Source: JAUPVS01 sp037139495 (lineage in GTDB: Bacteria > Patescibacteriota > Saccharimonadia > Saccharimonadales > JAUPVS01). From it: a DNA stretch of 15,800 nucleotides. The DNA is taken from the NCBI GenBank assembly GCA_037139495.1, contig JBAXGG010000017.1, positions 1-15,800 of the forward strand, read 5' to 3'. The position numbers and the translations under genes were made by a program. Shown one piece after another: positions 1-6,164 of this stretch (positions are counted from its first letter, which is position 1; each line of letters begins with the position of its first letter). The notes beneath the pieces were generated by a model that did not search any database, was not told the origin of the DNA, and saw only the letters and a program-made list of their open reading frames with translations.

Positions 1-55
1 CGAACCCCCGATCGTGGAACCAGAATCCACTGCCTTACCACTTGGCCAATCCCCA
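1..55 (-). tRNA. tRNA-Gln (anticodon CTG), 3' end cut off by the window edge
   Basis: Read on the minus strand, the segment starts with acceptor strand TGGGGAT. It then shows a GCC/GGC D-stem with loop AAGTGGTAA, an anticodon stem GTGGA/TCCAC with loop TTCTGGT (anticodon CTG, glutamine), a short variable region GATC, and the T-stem GGGGG leading into TTCG at position 1. The 5' half closely resembles known bacterial tRNA-Gln. G18 G19 in the D-loop and C56 in the T-loop are the normal residues, unlike the tRNA-Ala at 15490. The 3' acceptor strand lies outside the window. Confidence 0.93.
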
Positions 56-73
56 TTACTTAACGACTGGTTG

Positions 74-79
74 ATTATA
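74..79 (-). promoter_or_regulatory. -10 box for tRNA-Gln
   Basis: The minus strand reads TATAAT here, 18 nt upstream of the tRNA 5' end at 55, placing a transcription start near 67. No good -35 element is visible at 16-18 nt spacing, so the assignment rests on the perfect -10 box and its position. Confidence 0.5.
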
Positions 80-128
80 CTAAAAATAACATCTTTCGGC
101 TAGAGATGAACGGACAAAATACTGTACC

Positions 129-1016
129 ATGTATGTAGTGAGAAATAATATATGGCGACTGATTGGTGTAGCTGGCACGATTGTTTGTGCGGGATTGTTT
201 ATTATCCACCCTAGCTGGCCGACACCAGATAAGCTAATCATATTCTTAACTTTTGTTTTTATGACAGTTGGTCAAGCTAAAGAAATGCTTAAACATCTAC
301 TCCCTTTTGTCGCACTACTGTTAGTTTACGAATCATTCCGGGGTCTTGTACCTCAACTTAACAGCCATGTTAATTACATGTGGATGGTCTCGGCCGATAA
401 GTTCCTGTTTGGCCGCTTGCCGACTCATACATTGCAGAATTGGTGGTGGCATGGTGCAGTCCAGTGGTTCGACTTTATTTTTTACCTGGCCTATATGCTG
501 CACTTCATCATTCCGATAAGCCTGGCGCTGCTGATCTGGAAGTACCGCGAAAAGTCGTACTGGCAGTACGTCAGCACTTACTTAGTAGTTTCATTCTTTG
601 GGTTTCTGACGTTCTTGATTTTCCCTGCCGCACCGCCGTGGCTAGCATCAGATAAGGGCTTGATTCAACCAATTACTCGAGTATCTAGCTATATATTCGG
701 AGCCCTTGGGGTCCAGAACTTCCCTTCGGTATATAACAAGATTTCGCCAAACCCGGTTGCGGCCGTGCCTTCGTTGCACGCCGCCTACGCTACCTTACTT
801 GTAATCTTTGTCTACAAATTATTTGGCTGGCGCTGGGCATTGTTGGCATGCATCTATCCGTTACTAATCTTCGTCGGTACGGTTTACATGGGCGAGCATT
901 ATGCAATCGATGAGATATTAGGCATCGTCTATGCCGTTGGAGCCTACTTGATTGTTAGTTGGATTTTTAGCGACAAGGTTACCCGGACAATAAAACAACG
1001 TCTTTCGCGGGCTTAA
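129..1016 (+). CDS. PAP2-superfamily membrane phosphatase / inositolphosphotransferase-like protein
   Basis: A 295-residue polytopic membrane protein with about six hydrophobic segments (near residues 10-25, 35-48, 57-70, 115-137, 147-167 and 218-280). The PAP2 catalytic motifs are visible: VPSLHAAY at 213-220 (His217) and GEHYAIDEILG at 255-265 (His257, Asp261), where the second His acts as nucleophile in this superfamily. The FPAAPPW stretch at 165-171 and the PSLHA form (rather than PSGH) point to the PAP2_3/Aur1-like branch, which acts on lipid phosphates or transfers phospho-head groups at the membrane. The substrate cannot be told from sequence. The ATG at 129 has no clear Shine-Dalgarno; an AATACT just upstream (118-123) could be a weak -10. 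An ABC exporter follows 20 nt downstream, so the genes may be co-transcribed. Confidence 0.85.
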   Translation: MYVVRNNIWRLIGVAGTIVCAGLFIIHPSWPTPDKLIIFLTFVFMTVGQAKEMLKHLLPFVALLLVYESFRGLVPQLNSHVNYMWMVSADKFLFGRLPTHTLQNWWWHGAVQWFDFIFYLAYMLHFIIPISLALLIWKYREKSYWQYVSTYLVVSFFGFLTFLIFPAAPPWLASDKGLIQPITRVSSYIFGALGVQNFPSVYNKISPNPVAAVPSLHAAYATLLVIFVYKLFGWRWALLACIYPLLIFVGTVYMGEHYAIDEILGIVYAVGAYLIVSWIFSDKVTRTIKQRLSRA

Positions 1017-1021
1017 CTTGC

Positions 1022-1027
1022 TACAAT
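1022..1027 (+). promoter_or_regulatory. Putative -10 box in front of the ABC exporter ATPase
   Basis: TACAAT ends 9 nt before the ATG at 1037, so a transcript initiated here would have almost no 5' leader. There is no convincing -35 box and the PAP2 gene ends only 6 nt before it, so readthrough from upstream is equally possible. Confidence 0.35.
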
Positions 1028-1036
1028 AACAGTATT

Positions 1037-1951
1037 ATGGCTGTACCAGCAATCCAGTTTAACCACGTCAGTAAACACTGGGGCTCAAGCGTTGGAGTCA
1101 GCGACCTTAATTTAAGCGTCCCCCAGGGGGTAGTTTTTGGCTTTCTTGGCCCCAATGGTGCTGGCAAAACTACCACCATCCGTATGATGATGGATTTTAT
1201 AAGGAGCAGCGAAGGCTCGATTAAAATTCTTGGCTTGGACAGCAAAACAGATTCTGTTGCTATCCATAATCGGATTGGCTACTTGAGCGGTGACATGGAA
1301 ATGGATCGACGTTTGACCGGCAAACAGTACCTAGAGTACGTTGCTAACCTACGCGGCAACGTGCCATGGGCGACCATACAAAAGCTTATCGAAAGACTAG
1401 ACTGCCAAACCGATAAAAAGCTGGCCTACCTATCGCGTGGTAACAAACAAAAAATTGGCTTAGTTGCCGCCTTGATGCACAACCCTGATCTTTTAATTCT
1501 AGACGAGCCGACCAGCGGCCTAGACCCCCTAATCCAGCAAGAATTCAAAAAGATTATAGCCGAGTACCGGGCAAAAGGTAAGACATCCTTTATTTCTTCG
1601 CATGTGCTGAGCGAGATTCAAGAAACTTGTGACACCGTCGGTTTTATCCGCGAAGGTAAACTAGTTGACGTTCAACCACTAAAATCTCTCCAACAAAAGT
1701 CTCTGCGCAAAGTCCGAGCTACACTGAGCAAACCAAAACCGACTGCCCTCAGGGGTATTAAGGGTATCCACGACTTAAAAGTCAGCGGTCGAGTGGTCAC
1801 CTGTGATGTAACCGAAAATTTCGAAGGATTACTAACAGCCCTGGCCAAACTGCAGGTTAAGGATATTGTTATCGAGGAAGCCAGCTTGGACGACTTGTTT
1901 ATGCACTACTACGTCGGCAGCAATGAAAGCGACGGAGACAACCATGCTTAA
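1037..1951 (+). CDS. ABC-2 type exporter ATP-binding subunit (BcrA/DrrA-like)
   Basis: The nucleotide-binding subunit of an ABC exporter, 304 residues, powering the permease encoded next to it. Visible motifs are Walker A GPNGAGKT (38-45), the signature LSRGNKQK (132-139, a common variant of LSGGQ in drug-export ATPases), Walker B LLILDE (152-157), D-loop GLDP (161-164) and the switch His189 in SSHVLSE. The Q-loop region reads GYLSGD, lacking the usual Gln, as is common in this subfamily. Residues after about 210 form the C-terminal accessory domain of BcrA-type ATPases. The 3' end overlaps the permease start by 8 nt (ATG inside the last codons), implying translational coupling. The cargo (drug, peptide or lipid) is not inferable. 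Confidence 0.93.
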   Translation: MAVPAIQFNHVSKHWGSSVGVSDLNLSVPQGVVFGFLGPNGAGKTTTIRMMMDFIRSSEGSIKILGLDSKTDSVAIHNRIGYLSGDMEMDRRLTGKQYLEYVANLRGNVPWATIQKLIERLDCQTDKKLAYLSRGNKQKIGLVAALMHNPDLLILDEPTSGLDPLIQQEFKKIIAEYRAKGKTSFISSHVLSEIQETCDTVGFIREGKLVDVQPLKSLQQKSLRKVRATLSKPKPTALRGIKGIHDLKVSGRVVTCDVTENFEGLLTALAKLQVKDIVIEEASLDDLFMHYYVGSNESDGDNHA

Positions 1952-2741
1952 TAACGTTTTTAGGAAAACTCTGTACGAAAAGCGTTGGATGACACTAGCC
2001 TGGGCCGCAGGATTTTTTGCCATGACCATTTTAACCATGTCCTTTTACCCCTACTTTAAGAATGCCGGTTTTGGTGACTTGTTCGCCAACGCACCCAAAT
2101 CAATTCAAAATATTATTGGCGCTGCCGCAGATTACAAAACTGTTACCGGCTACGTTGATCAGCAAATTTTTGCTATGCGCATGCCAATGCTGACAATAAT
2201 TATGTCGATAAGTTTGTTTTTTAGTATCGGAGTTGGCGATGAAGACCGAGGTATACTAGAGACCCTACTGGCTCAAACGGTTTCGCGCAGCAAAGTTTAT
2301 TGGCAAAAATTTTTAGCGGGCGCTCTGCTATTAGGGCTAGCTCATTTGGCAATTATCGCTGGCGTTATGGCAAGTTACCCAATCGTCCACGGCTCGGTCG
2401 CTTTTGACCGCTTACTGATGGCTACGTTTGCCTGCTGGCTATTAAGTTTGGTTTTTGGGACTATTGCCTACATGGCTGGAGCCATCACCGGCAAACGCGG
2501 ATTAACTATAGGGACAGCTAGTGGCTTGGCTTTTGGTTCCTACCTAATCAGCTCCCTGGCCCCTGCAGTAGATAAATTAGCCAGTGCCGTAAAATTCACT
2601 CCCTTCTACTACTACAACACCCCGGCCGTTGGCCAACACGGGCTTAAATTAACTAACGTACTGGTATTAGTTATTTCTATTTTTGTATTATGCGTTGCTG
2701 GTTTGCTCGTCTTTAGACGACGCGATTTAGTTCGTGACTAG
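1944..2741 (+). CDS. ABC-2 type exporter permease subunit
   Basis: A 265-residue integral membrane protein with six likely transmembrane segments (about 16-34, 78-97, 123-144, 158-182, 187-207, 236-257). The cytoplasmic motif GDEDRGILETLLAQTVSRSK, just after the second helix, is characteristic of ABC-2 membrane subunits. The frame is open back to an ATG at 1866, but that extension lies inside the ATPase gene and encodes a non-membrane stretch. The ATG at 1944 overlaps the ATPase stop by 8 nt and gives the family's usual short N-terminus before helix 1, so it was chosen. With the upstream ATPase it forms a complete two-gene exporter. Its stop codon shares CTAG with the stop of the opposing gene at 2738. 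Confidence 0.88.
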   Translation: MLNNVFRKTLYEKRWMTLAWAAGFFAMTILTMSFYPYFKNAGFGDLFANAPKSIQNIIGAAADYKTVTGYVDQQIFAMRMPMLTIIMSISLFFSIGVGDEDRGILETLLAQTVSRSKVYWQKFLAGALLLGLAHLAIIAGVMASYPIVHGSVAFDRLLMATFACWLLSLVFGTIAYMAGAITGKRGLTIGTASGLAFGSYLISSLAPAVDKLASAVKFTPFYYYNTPAVGQHGLKLTNVLVLVISIFVLCVAGLLVFRRRDLVRD

Positions 2742-3628
2742 TTGTCATCAGCTTCCTGAACAATTAACTCAACGGAATCGCTTAGATCTTGGTATGAACG
2801 AAGCCGCTCTTCAACTAGCTCAACAGAATTAAAATGATTAGCAATAACGTTTGACCTATAGGCATCGGGAAATATTAACCGGATCATTTCGAGGATGCGG
2901 TCTGCTTTTGCTGCGGATATAAAAACTCCCCTACCCAACAAGCTCTCATGCAACATCAACAAACCAAAACCTTCTTTCAGGTTTTTAAAGTCTTTATCGA
3001 TCCGAAAATCCGATTCAAGACCGCGGACTTTACTGTAAGATCTGCTAATTGAAAGATGTGCTTTTATGTAATCGCTCTGACCATCCACGTCAACGTGATA
3101 ACCTCCTAAAACGTTATTCATATAAATAGAGTTACCAAGCGCGCTCATAGCTTGCTCCGCAAAAATCCAATCAAGGACCACACCGCGGATATTATCCGAT
3201 CCGTCGGGTGGTAATTCAGTTTTCTTGAAAACTGCCTCTAGAAATTCGATCTTTTCACAAGCATCTTTTTCGCTGACAACTAATACCCTTTTCCATTCAT
3301 GCACAGCATCTTGGCCAGTAGCTACTCTAACAGCCAAAGAATTTTGAGATATCTTTTGAACTCCCAAGTATGATCGGTTAGATAATCCATCCTCGCCTTT
3401 TTGATCAAACTGGTTCTCTCTAATAACCAAGTTAAGTTCTCTAAGGTGAGTTTCGAAAATGTCTACAAACCCAGCATTTAAACCAAGCCTAGCACAGGCA
3501 TCAATAACTGGCGAAGCTTGCTGGTTAGCATATGTTGTATCATAATTCCTAAAAGTCACGCCTTCTGCCACCCCAGGAAGAAAGAACAGTATATTTTCGT
3601 TTGGGGTTGAATTACTAGTCTCTGTCAT
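2738..3628 (-). CDS. Protein of unknown function next to sodX
   Basis: A 296-residue, apparently soluble, acidic protein; no domain was recognised. There is no signal peptide or membrane helix. Visible stretches include a hydrophobic strand ILFFLPGVAEG near residues 13-23, VLVVSEKDA around 114-122, GGYHVDVDG around 175-183 followed by AHLSIS, and a helical C-terminus. The AHLSIS piece faintly recalls one half of a 2H-phosphoesterase HxS/T motif, but a second copy was not found, so no function is proposed. The ATG follows the sodX stop directly (TAAATG), so it may be translationally coupled to sodX. TATAGT, inside the last sodX codons, also lies 6 nt upstream and could give a leaderless transcript. 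The gene meets the ABC permease tail to tail. Confidence 0.75.
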   Translation of the reverse strand: MTETSNSTPNENILFFLPGVAEGVTFRNYDTTYANQQASPVIDACARLGLNAGFVDIFETHLRELNLVIRENQFDQKGEDGLSNRSYLGVQKISQNSLAVRVATGQDAVHEWKRVLVVSEKDACEKIEFLEAVFKKTELPPDGSDNIRGVVLDWIFAEQAMSALGNSIYMNNVLGGYHVDVDGQSDYIKAHLSISRSYSKVRGLESDFRIDKDFKNLKEGFGLLMLHESLLGRGVFISAAKADRILEMIRLIFPDAYRSNVIANHFNSVELVEERLRSYQDLSDSVELIVQEADDN

Positions 3629-3970
3629 TTATCTACTATACCACTTTGTAGTATTTTTGGCCACGACAATACCGGTGGAATCTTCGTAACGGACCCAGCC
3701 AAACTGACGACTATCGGAACTACTGGCCAAGTTGTCCCCTAGTACGAATATTTCATCCGGACGGATGTCGCTGATGCGTTTAATTTTTTCAAGGCCATTA
3801 TGTTCGAACATAATAATCTGGCCGACCCGTGGCTTAACCCGCCACTGCAGTACTAAAATTAGTTGCCCCGATTTGAGCGTCGGCAGCATACTATCGCCAA
3901 TAACCCGCCGAATGGCGAAGGGAGCTTTAGGCAGGGTTTTTAGTCGCCCAGAAGATCTTGGCAATGTCAT
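3629..3970 (-). CDS. sodX: Nickel-type superoxide dismutase maturation protease (S26 family)
   Basis: A 113-residue signal-peptidase-like Ser/Lys protease. It carries the nucleophile motif GDSMLPTL (Ser27 counting from ATG 3970), the general-base region KIKRI (Lys64) and the S26 box GDN..SSDSR..G near residues 80-92. It is far shorter than housekeeping LepB and has no membrane anchor, matching the small proteases that cut the propeptide of nickel SOD so that the nickel-binding His1 becomes the N-terminus. The strongest evidence is the neighbour: the gene overlaps the 3' end of sodN by 44 nt. A TTG codon in front (3973) would add only one residue; ATG 3970 is preferred. A weak purine run (AGAG) lies about 10 nt upstream. 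Confidence 0.85.
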   Translation of the reverse strand: MTLPRSSGRLKTLPKAPFAIRRVIGDSMLPTLKSGQLILVLQWRVKPRVGQIIMFEHNGLEKIKRISDIRPDEIFVLGDNLASSSDSRQFGWVRYEDSTGIVVAKNTTKWYSR

Positions 3971-4307
3971 CAATCATCTCTAGCAATTTATCGGCTTCTG
4001 CAACTTCTAAGTGATGTTTGCACTCGCCGGCCTGTTTGGTAGCTTTCCAAAACTTGTCGTGCAAGTCGGGGTATTTGTCCAGATGTTCGGGCTTAAAGTA
4101 GTCGGTCCACAGCACCCAGAGGTGATGCTTGACCATATCAGCGCGTTGTTCCTTAATAATAATCGCTCGGGTCTTGTTATGATCGTCGAAGCTGGAATAT
4201 TTTTCCATAATGGCTTTAACCGACTCAGCCTCGATGCGGGCCTGAGCTGGATCATAAACTCCACAAGGCAAGTCACAATGCGCGTAAACTAGTTTAAAAA
4301 ATTTCAT
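3927..4307 (-). CDS. sodN: Nickel superoxide dismutase precursor (NiSOD)
   Basis: Disproportionates superoxide to O2 and H2O2 with a nickel centre bound by an N-terminal hook. After a 9-residue propeptide (MKFFKLVYA) comes HCDLPCGVYDPAQ, the hallmark hook in which His1, Cys2 and Cys6 of the mature protein ligate nickel. The mature part is 117 residues, the standard length, and helical throughout. The open frame extends 18 codons further up to 4361, but ATG 4307 gives the normal precursor and has a GGAGG Shine-Dalgarno 4 nt upstream. The maturation protease sodX follows, overlapping by 44 nt. The gene sits directly downstream of trmD, where rplS is often found. NiSOD is cytoplasmic in most bacteria; no export signal is visible. 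Confidence 0.95.
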   Translation of the reverse strand: MKFFKLVYAHCDLPCGVYDPAQARIEAESVKAIMEKYSSFDDHNKTRAIIIKEQRADMVKHHLWVLWTDYFKPEHLDKYPDLHDKFWKATKQAGECKHHLEVAEADKLLEMIDDIAKIFWATKNPA

Positions 4308-4328
4308 TAAGCCTCCACTAATTTTATT

Positions 4329-4334
4329 ATTATA
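4329..4334 (-). promoter_or_regulatory. -10 box upstream of sodN
   Basis: The minus strand reads TATAAT in the 32-nt gap after trmD, 21 nt before the sodN ATG, and would give a short leader containing the GGAGG ribosome-binding site. No matching -35 box was found, so sodN may also be served by readthrough from trmD. Confidence 0.45.
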
Positions 4335-4339
4335 CTCCT

Positions 4340-4981
4340 TTATTTTTCTTGGTTGCGCCACCTGGCGATTTCACCATGATGACCACTTAATAGCACTTGG
4401 GGAACTTTTTTGCCTCGAAATTCCTCGGGGCGAGTATACTGGGCGTGCTCGATAGCCTTATCGTCAGCCTGGAATGACTCCATCTCGGCCGATTCTTCGC
4501 CACCTAATACACCAGGTAGTAAACGCACTACGCTGTCGATTATAATCATGGCCGGTACTTCGCCGCCAGTTAGTACATAGTTACCTATACAGAACTGCTG
4601 ATCGATGTAATCCACAACGCGCTCATCGTAGCCCTCATAGCGTGGGCAAACAATAATCAGGTTCTGGTTACTAGCAGCCAGTTTTTTAGCGTTAGATTGC
4701 TTGTAAAGCTCACCGCGCGGAGTTGGCAAGATAACTAAGGCACCTGGGCTTTGCTTTTTGGCATGCTCAATCGCCGCCACTAGTGGTTCGGGCATTAGTA
4801 GCATCCCGTCGCCACCACCGTAAGGAGTGTCGTCAACTCGATGCCGCGGGCCAATACCAAAGTCACGCAGGTTGATGTATTCAAACTGCACGGCCTTTTG
4901 CTCCTGAGCTTTCCAAAGCATGCTGGCGTTCAGCACGCCAGGAAACATCTCTGGAAACAGGCTAATTATCTGGATTTTCAT
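4340..4981 (-). CDS. trmD: tRNA (guanine37-N1)-methyltransferase
   Basis: SPOUT-class methyltransferase that methylates G37 of tRNAs reading CNN-type codons and prevents +1 frameshifting. Recognisable blocks are SLFPEMF near the N-terminus, PYGGGDGM (53-60), CPRYEGYDERV (112-122), IGNYVLTGGEVPAM (132-144, the trefoil-knot AdoMet site), RLLPGVLG (153-160), YTRPEEFRGKKVP (182-194) and VLLSGHHGEIARWR (196-209). At 213 residues it is shorter than the usual 230-255; the C-terminal helices that follow the IARWR motif in Escherichia coli TrmD are nearly absent. The spacing between SF and YTRP is two residues longer than in E. coli. Its start lies 6 nt after the khpA stop with no Shine-Dalgarno, so it is probably coupled to khpA. 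rimM, commonly just upstream, is missing. Confidence 0.96.
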   Translation of the reverse strand: MKIQIISLFPEMFPGVLNASMLWKAQEQKAVQFEYINLRDFGIGPRHRVDDTPYGGGDGMLLMPEPLVAAIEHAKKQSPGALVILPTPRGELYKQSNAKKLAASNQNLIIVCPRYEGYDERVVDYIDQQFCIGNYVLTGGEVPAMIIIDSVVRLLPGVLGGEESAEMESFQADDKAIEHAQYTRPEEFRGKKVPQVLLSGHHGEIARWRNQEK

Positions 4982-4987
4982 CTGGAG

Positions 4988-5449
4988 CTACAAGTCGAGG
5001 TCGTCGAGTTCGGCTAATTCTTTGCGAGTCTTGCTGAGGTTGCTGCTAGCGTCATCTTCGGGCGCTACTTCAGGCTCTTCGGCTGGCTCTGCCGGTTTTT
5101 CGGCTTTTTCGCGTTTTGGTTCTTCTTCAGACTTAGGATTTTCTTGACGTTCTTCGTTACGTTCTTCGCGAGGGGCACGCTCTGGGCGCTCTGGACGTGG
5201 TGCGCCGTTGTCGACAATCTTTAGGTTATAACGAGCGTCGTTTTTTGTACCAAGGGCACGCAATAGAGTCCGTAAACTTTGAGCGGTTGCACCACGCTTA
5301 CCAATTACACGCCCGAGGTCTTCGGGGTCAACGGTAAGCTCTAGGAGCACGCCTTTTTCGTCGATTGTGCGTTCTAATTTTACAGCGTCGGGGTTACTGA
5401 CTAAAGACTTTACTATGTATTCAATGAACTGTTCGTCTATGTTGCTCAT
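4988..5449 (-). CDS. khpA: KH-domain RNA-binding protein KhpA with a long charged tail
   Basis: A 153-residue protein. Residues 1-78 form a single KH domain with the RNA-contacting loop IGKRGATAQSLRTLL (GKRG at 50-53), the whole of a normal KhpA (YlqC). Residues about 83-153 are a low-complexity tail rich in Glu, Pro, Arg and Lys, ending in an acidic LAELDDLDL. KhpA binds RNA broadly, in Firmicutes as a heterodimer with KhpB/EloR, and lies between rpsP and trmD in many bacteria, as here. The frame is open to 5479, but ATG 5449 starts the family-typical MSNIDEQF and has AAGGG 6 nt upstream, so it was chosen. A separate -10 box (5478-5483) may allow independent expression. Confidence 0.9.
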   Translation of the reverse strand: MSNIDEQFIEYIVKSLVSNPDAVKLERTIDEKGVLLELTVDPEDLGRVIGKRGATAQSLRTLLRALGTKNDARYNLKIVDNGAPRPERPERAPREERNEERQENPKSEEEPKREKAEKPAEPAEEPEVAPEDDASSNLSKTRKELAELDDLDL

Positions 5450-5477
5450 CTGGTTCCCTTCCATTACTGACATTCTC

Positions 5478-5483
5478 ATTATA
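5478..5483 (-). promoter_or_regulatory. -10 box upstream of khpA
   Basis: The minus strand reads TATAAT in the rpsP-khpA gap, 28 nt before the khpA ATG. A start near 5471 would leave a leader of about 22 nt containing AAGGG. The -35 region is poor. Confidence 0.4.
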
Positions 5484-5512
5484 GCGCACTTAGCGTGAGC
5501 GATTTGTAGAAA

Positions 5513-5953
5513 TTATTCTTTTTCGGTGGCTAGAGCTTCTTTAGCTGTAGCTGCTTCGGCAGGAGCTTCTAGTTCTGGAGCGGCCTCTTCGGCGACTGGC
5601 TCTTCTGGAGCTGGAGCTTCTTCTTTAGGTTTTTCTTCTTTTGGCTGGTTTTTTCGCAGCTTTTCAGCGTTTCGCAGTTTACCAGCTTTTTTGTTGTCGA
5701 GTTCAACCCAACTAGGTAGCTTTACGCCTTCTGCCTTAAGCAGGCCGGCGACCCGCTCGGAGGGGCGGGCACCATTCTTTAGATACAACTCGGCTTTTTC
5801 CTTGTCGATCTGAACAGTTTTGCTGTGCGGATTATAACTACCAAGTAAGCAGACAAAACGTCCACTAGTTGGAGTCCGCCGCGAGTCCTGGACTACCATC
5901 CGGAACTGCGCATGGCCTTTGCGGCCGGTTCGTTGCAAGCGAATCGCTAACAT
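5513..5953 (-). CDS. rpsP: 30S ribosomal protein bS16 with extended acidic tail
   Basis: Residues 1-80 match bS16: MLAIRLQRTGRKGHAQFR, VVQDSRRTPTSGRFV, LGSYNP and the helical segment EKAELYLKNGARPSERV. A lysine-rich linker (about 88-107) and then a Glu/Ala/Pro tail to residue 146 extend well beyond the usual 80-90 residues. S16 stabilises the 5' domain of 16S rRNA during 30S assembly; the tail is probably disordered and solvent-exposed. It is first in the rpsP-khpA-trmD-sodN-sodX block and has a canonical promoter about 42 nt upstream (6002-6030). The Shine-Dalgarno is weak: a GAGAG about 10 nt from the ATG. Confidence 0.96.
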   Translation of the reverse strand: MLAIRLQRTGRKGHAQFRMVVQDSRRTPTSGRFVCLLGSYNPHSKTVQIDKEKAELYLKNGARPSERVAGLLKAEGVKLPSWVELDNKKAGKLRNAEKLRKNQPKEEKPKEEAPAPEEPVAEEAAPELEAPAEAATAKEALATEKE

Positions 5954-6001
5954 AGGTGATTGCTCTCTTTCTTAAGTTAGTTTATATACAATCAGATGCT
6001 T

Positions 6002-6030
6002 ATTTTACAGATAATCACCTCTGTTGTCAA
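6002..6030 (-). promoter_or_regulatory. Canonical sigma70-type promoter for rpsP
   Basis: On the minus strand, a perfect -35 TTGACA (6030-6025), a 17-nt spacer and -10 TAAAAT (6007-6002). Initiation near 5995 gives a leader of about 42 nt before the rpsP ATG. It likely drives the whole ribosomal-protein/NiSOD block. Confidence 0.75.
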
Positions 6031-6066
6031 ATCCTGGTTTGGGGCGTTCGATTTGGTGTCTGGCGC

Positions 6067-6083
6067 GAAATTTTTTAAATTTC
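6067..6083. repeat. AT-rich palindrome in the rnc-rpsP intergenic region
   Basis: GAAATTT and AAATTTC arms of 7 nt flank a 3-nt TTT centre, in the 211-nt gap between the end of rnc and the start of rpsP. It lies 37 nt upstream of the rpsP -35 box. It has no GC in the arms beyond the outer pair, so it is not a convincing intrinsic terminator. Nothing else was recognised in 6084-6164. Confidence 0.35.
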
Positions 6084-6164
6084 AAATAAAATCATTCCAC
6101 GACAACTAATATTTCTAACATACCCAAAATTTTATAGGCCCCAGGAAGCAAGCCACCAAACAGA

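Noticed and set aside
1866..1943. N-terminal extension of the ABC permease
   Set aside because: It is inside the ATPase coding region, encodes Cys/Thr-rich non-membrane sequence, and the ATG at 1944 has the usual overlap with the ATPase stop.
3000..3628. 2'-5' RNA ligase / 2H phosphoesterase identity for the unknown gene
   Set aside because: Only one HxS-like motif (AHLS) can be seen; the family needs two at suitable spacing.
4011..4292. 93-codon plus-strand open frame opposite sodN
   Set aside because: Shadow of sodN: no ribosome-binding site, no promoter, and the composition simply mirrors the real gene.
4308..4361. 18-codon extension of the NiSOD precursor
   Set aside because: It runs back into trmD, while ATG 4307 has a GGAGG site and gives the expected short propeptide.
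6067..6083. Palindrome as an rnc or rpsP terminator
   Set aside because: The stem is almost purely A/T and it lies upstream, not downstream, of rpsP; it is about 82 nt past the rnc stop, with no strong T-tract geometry.
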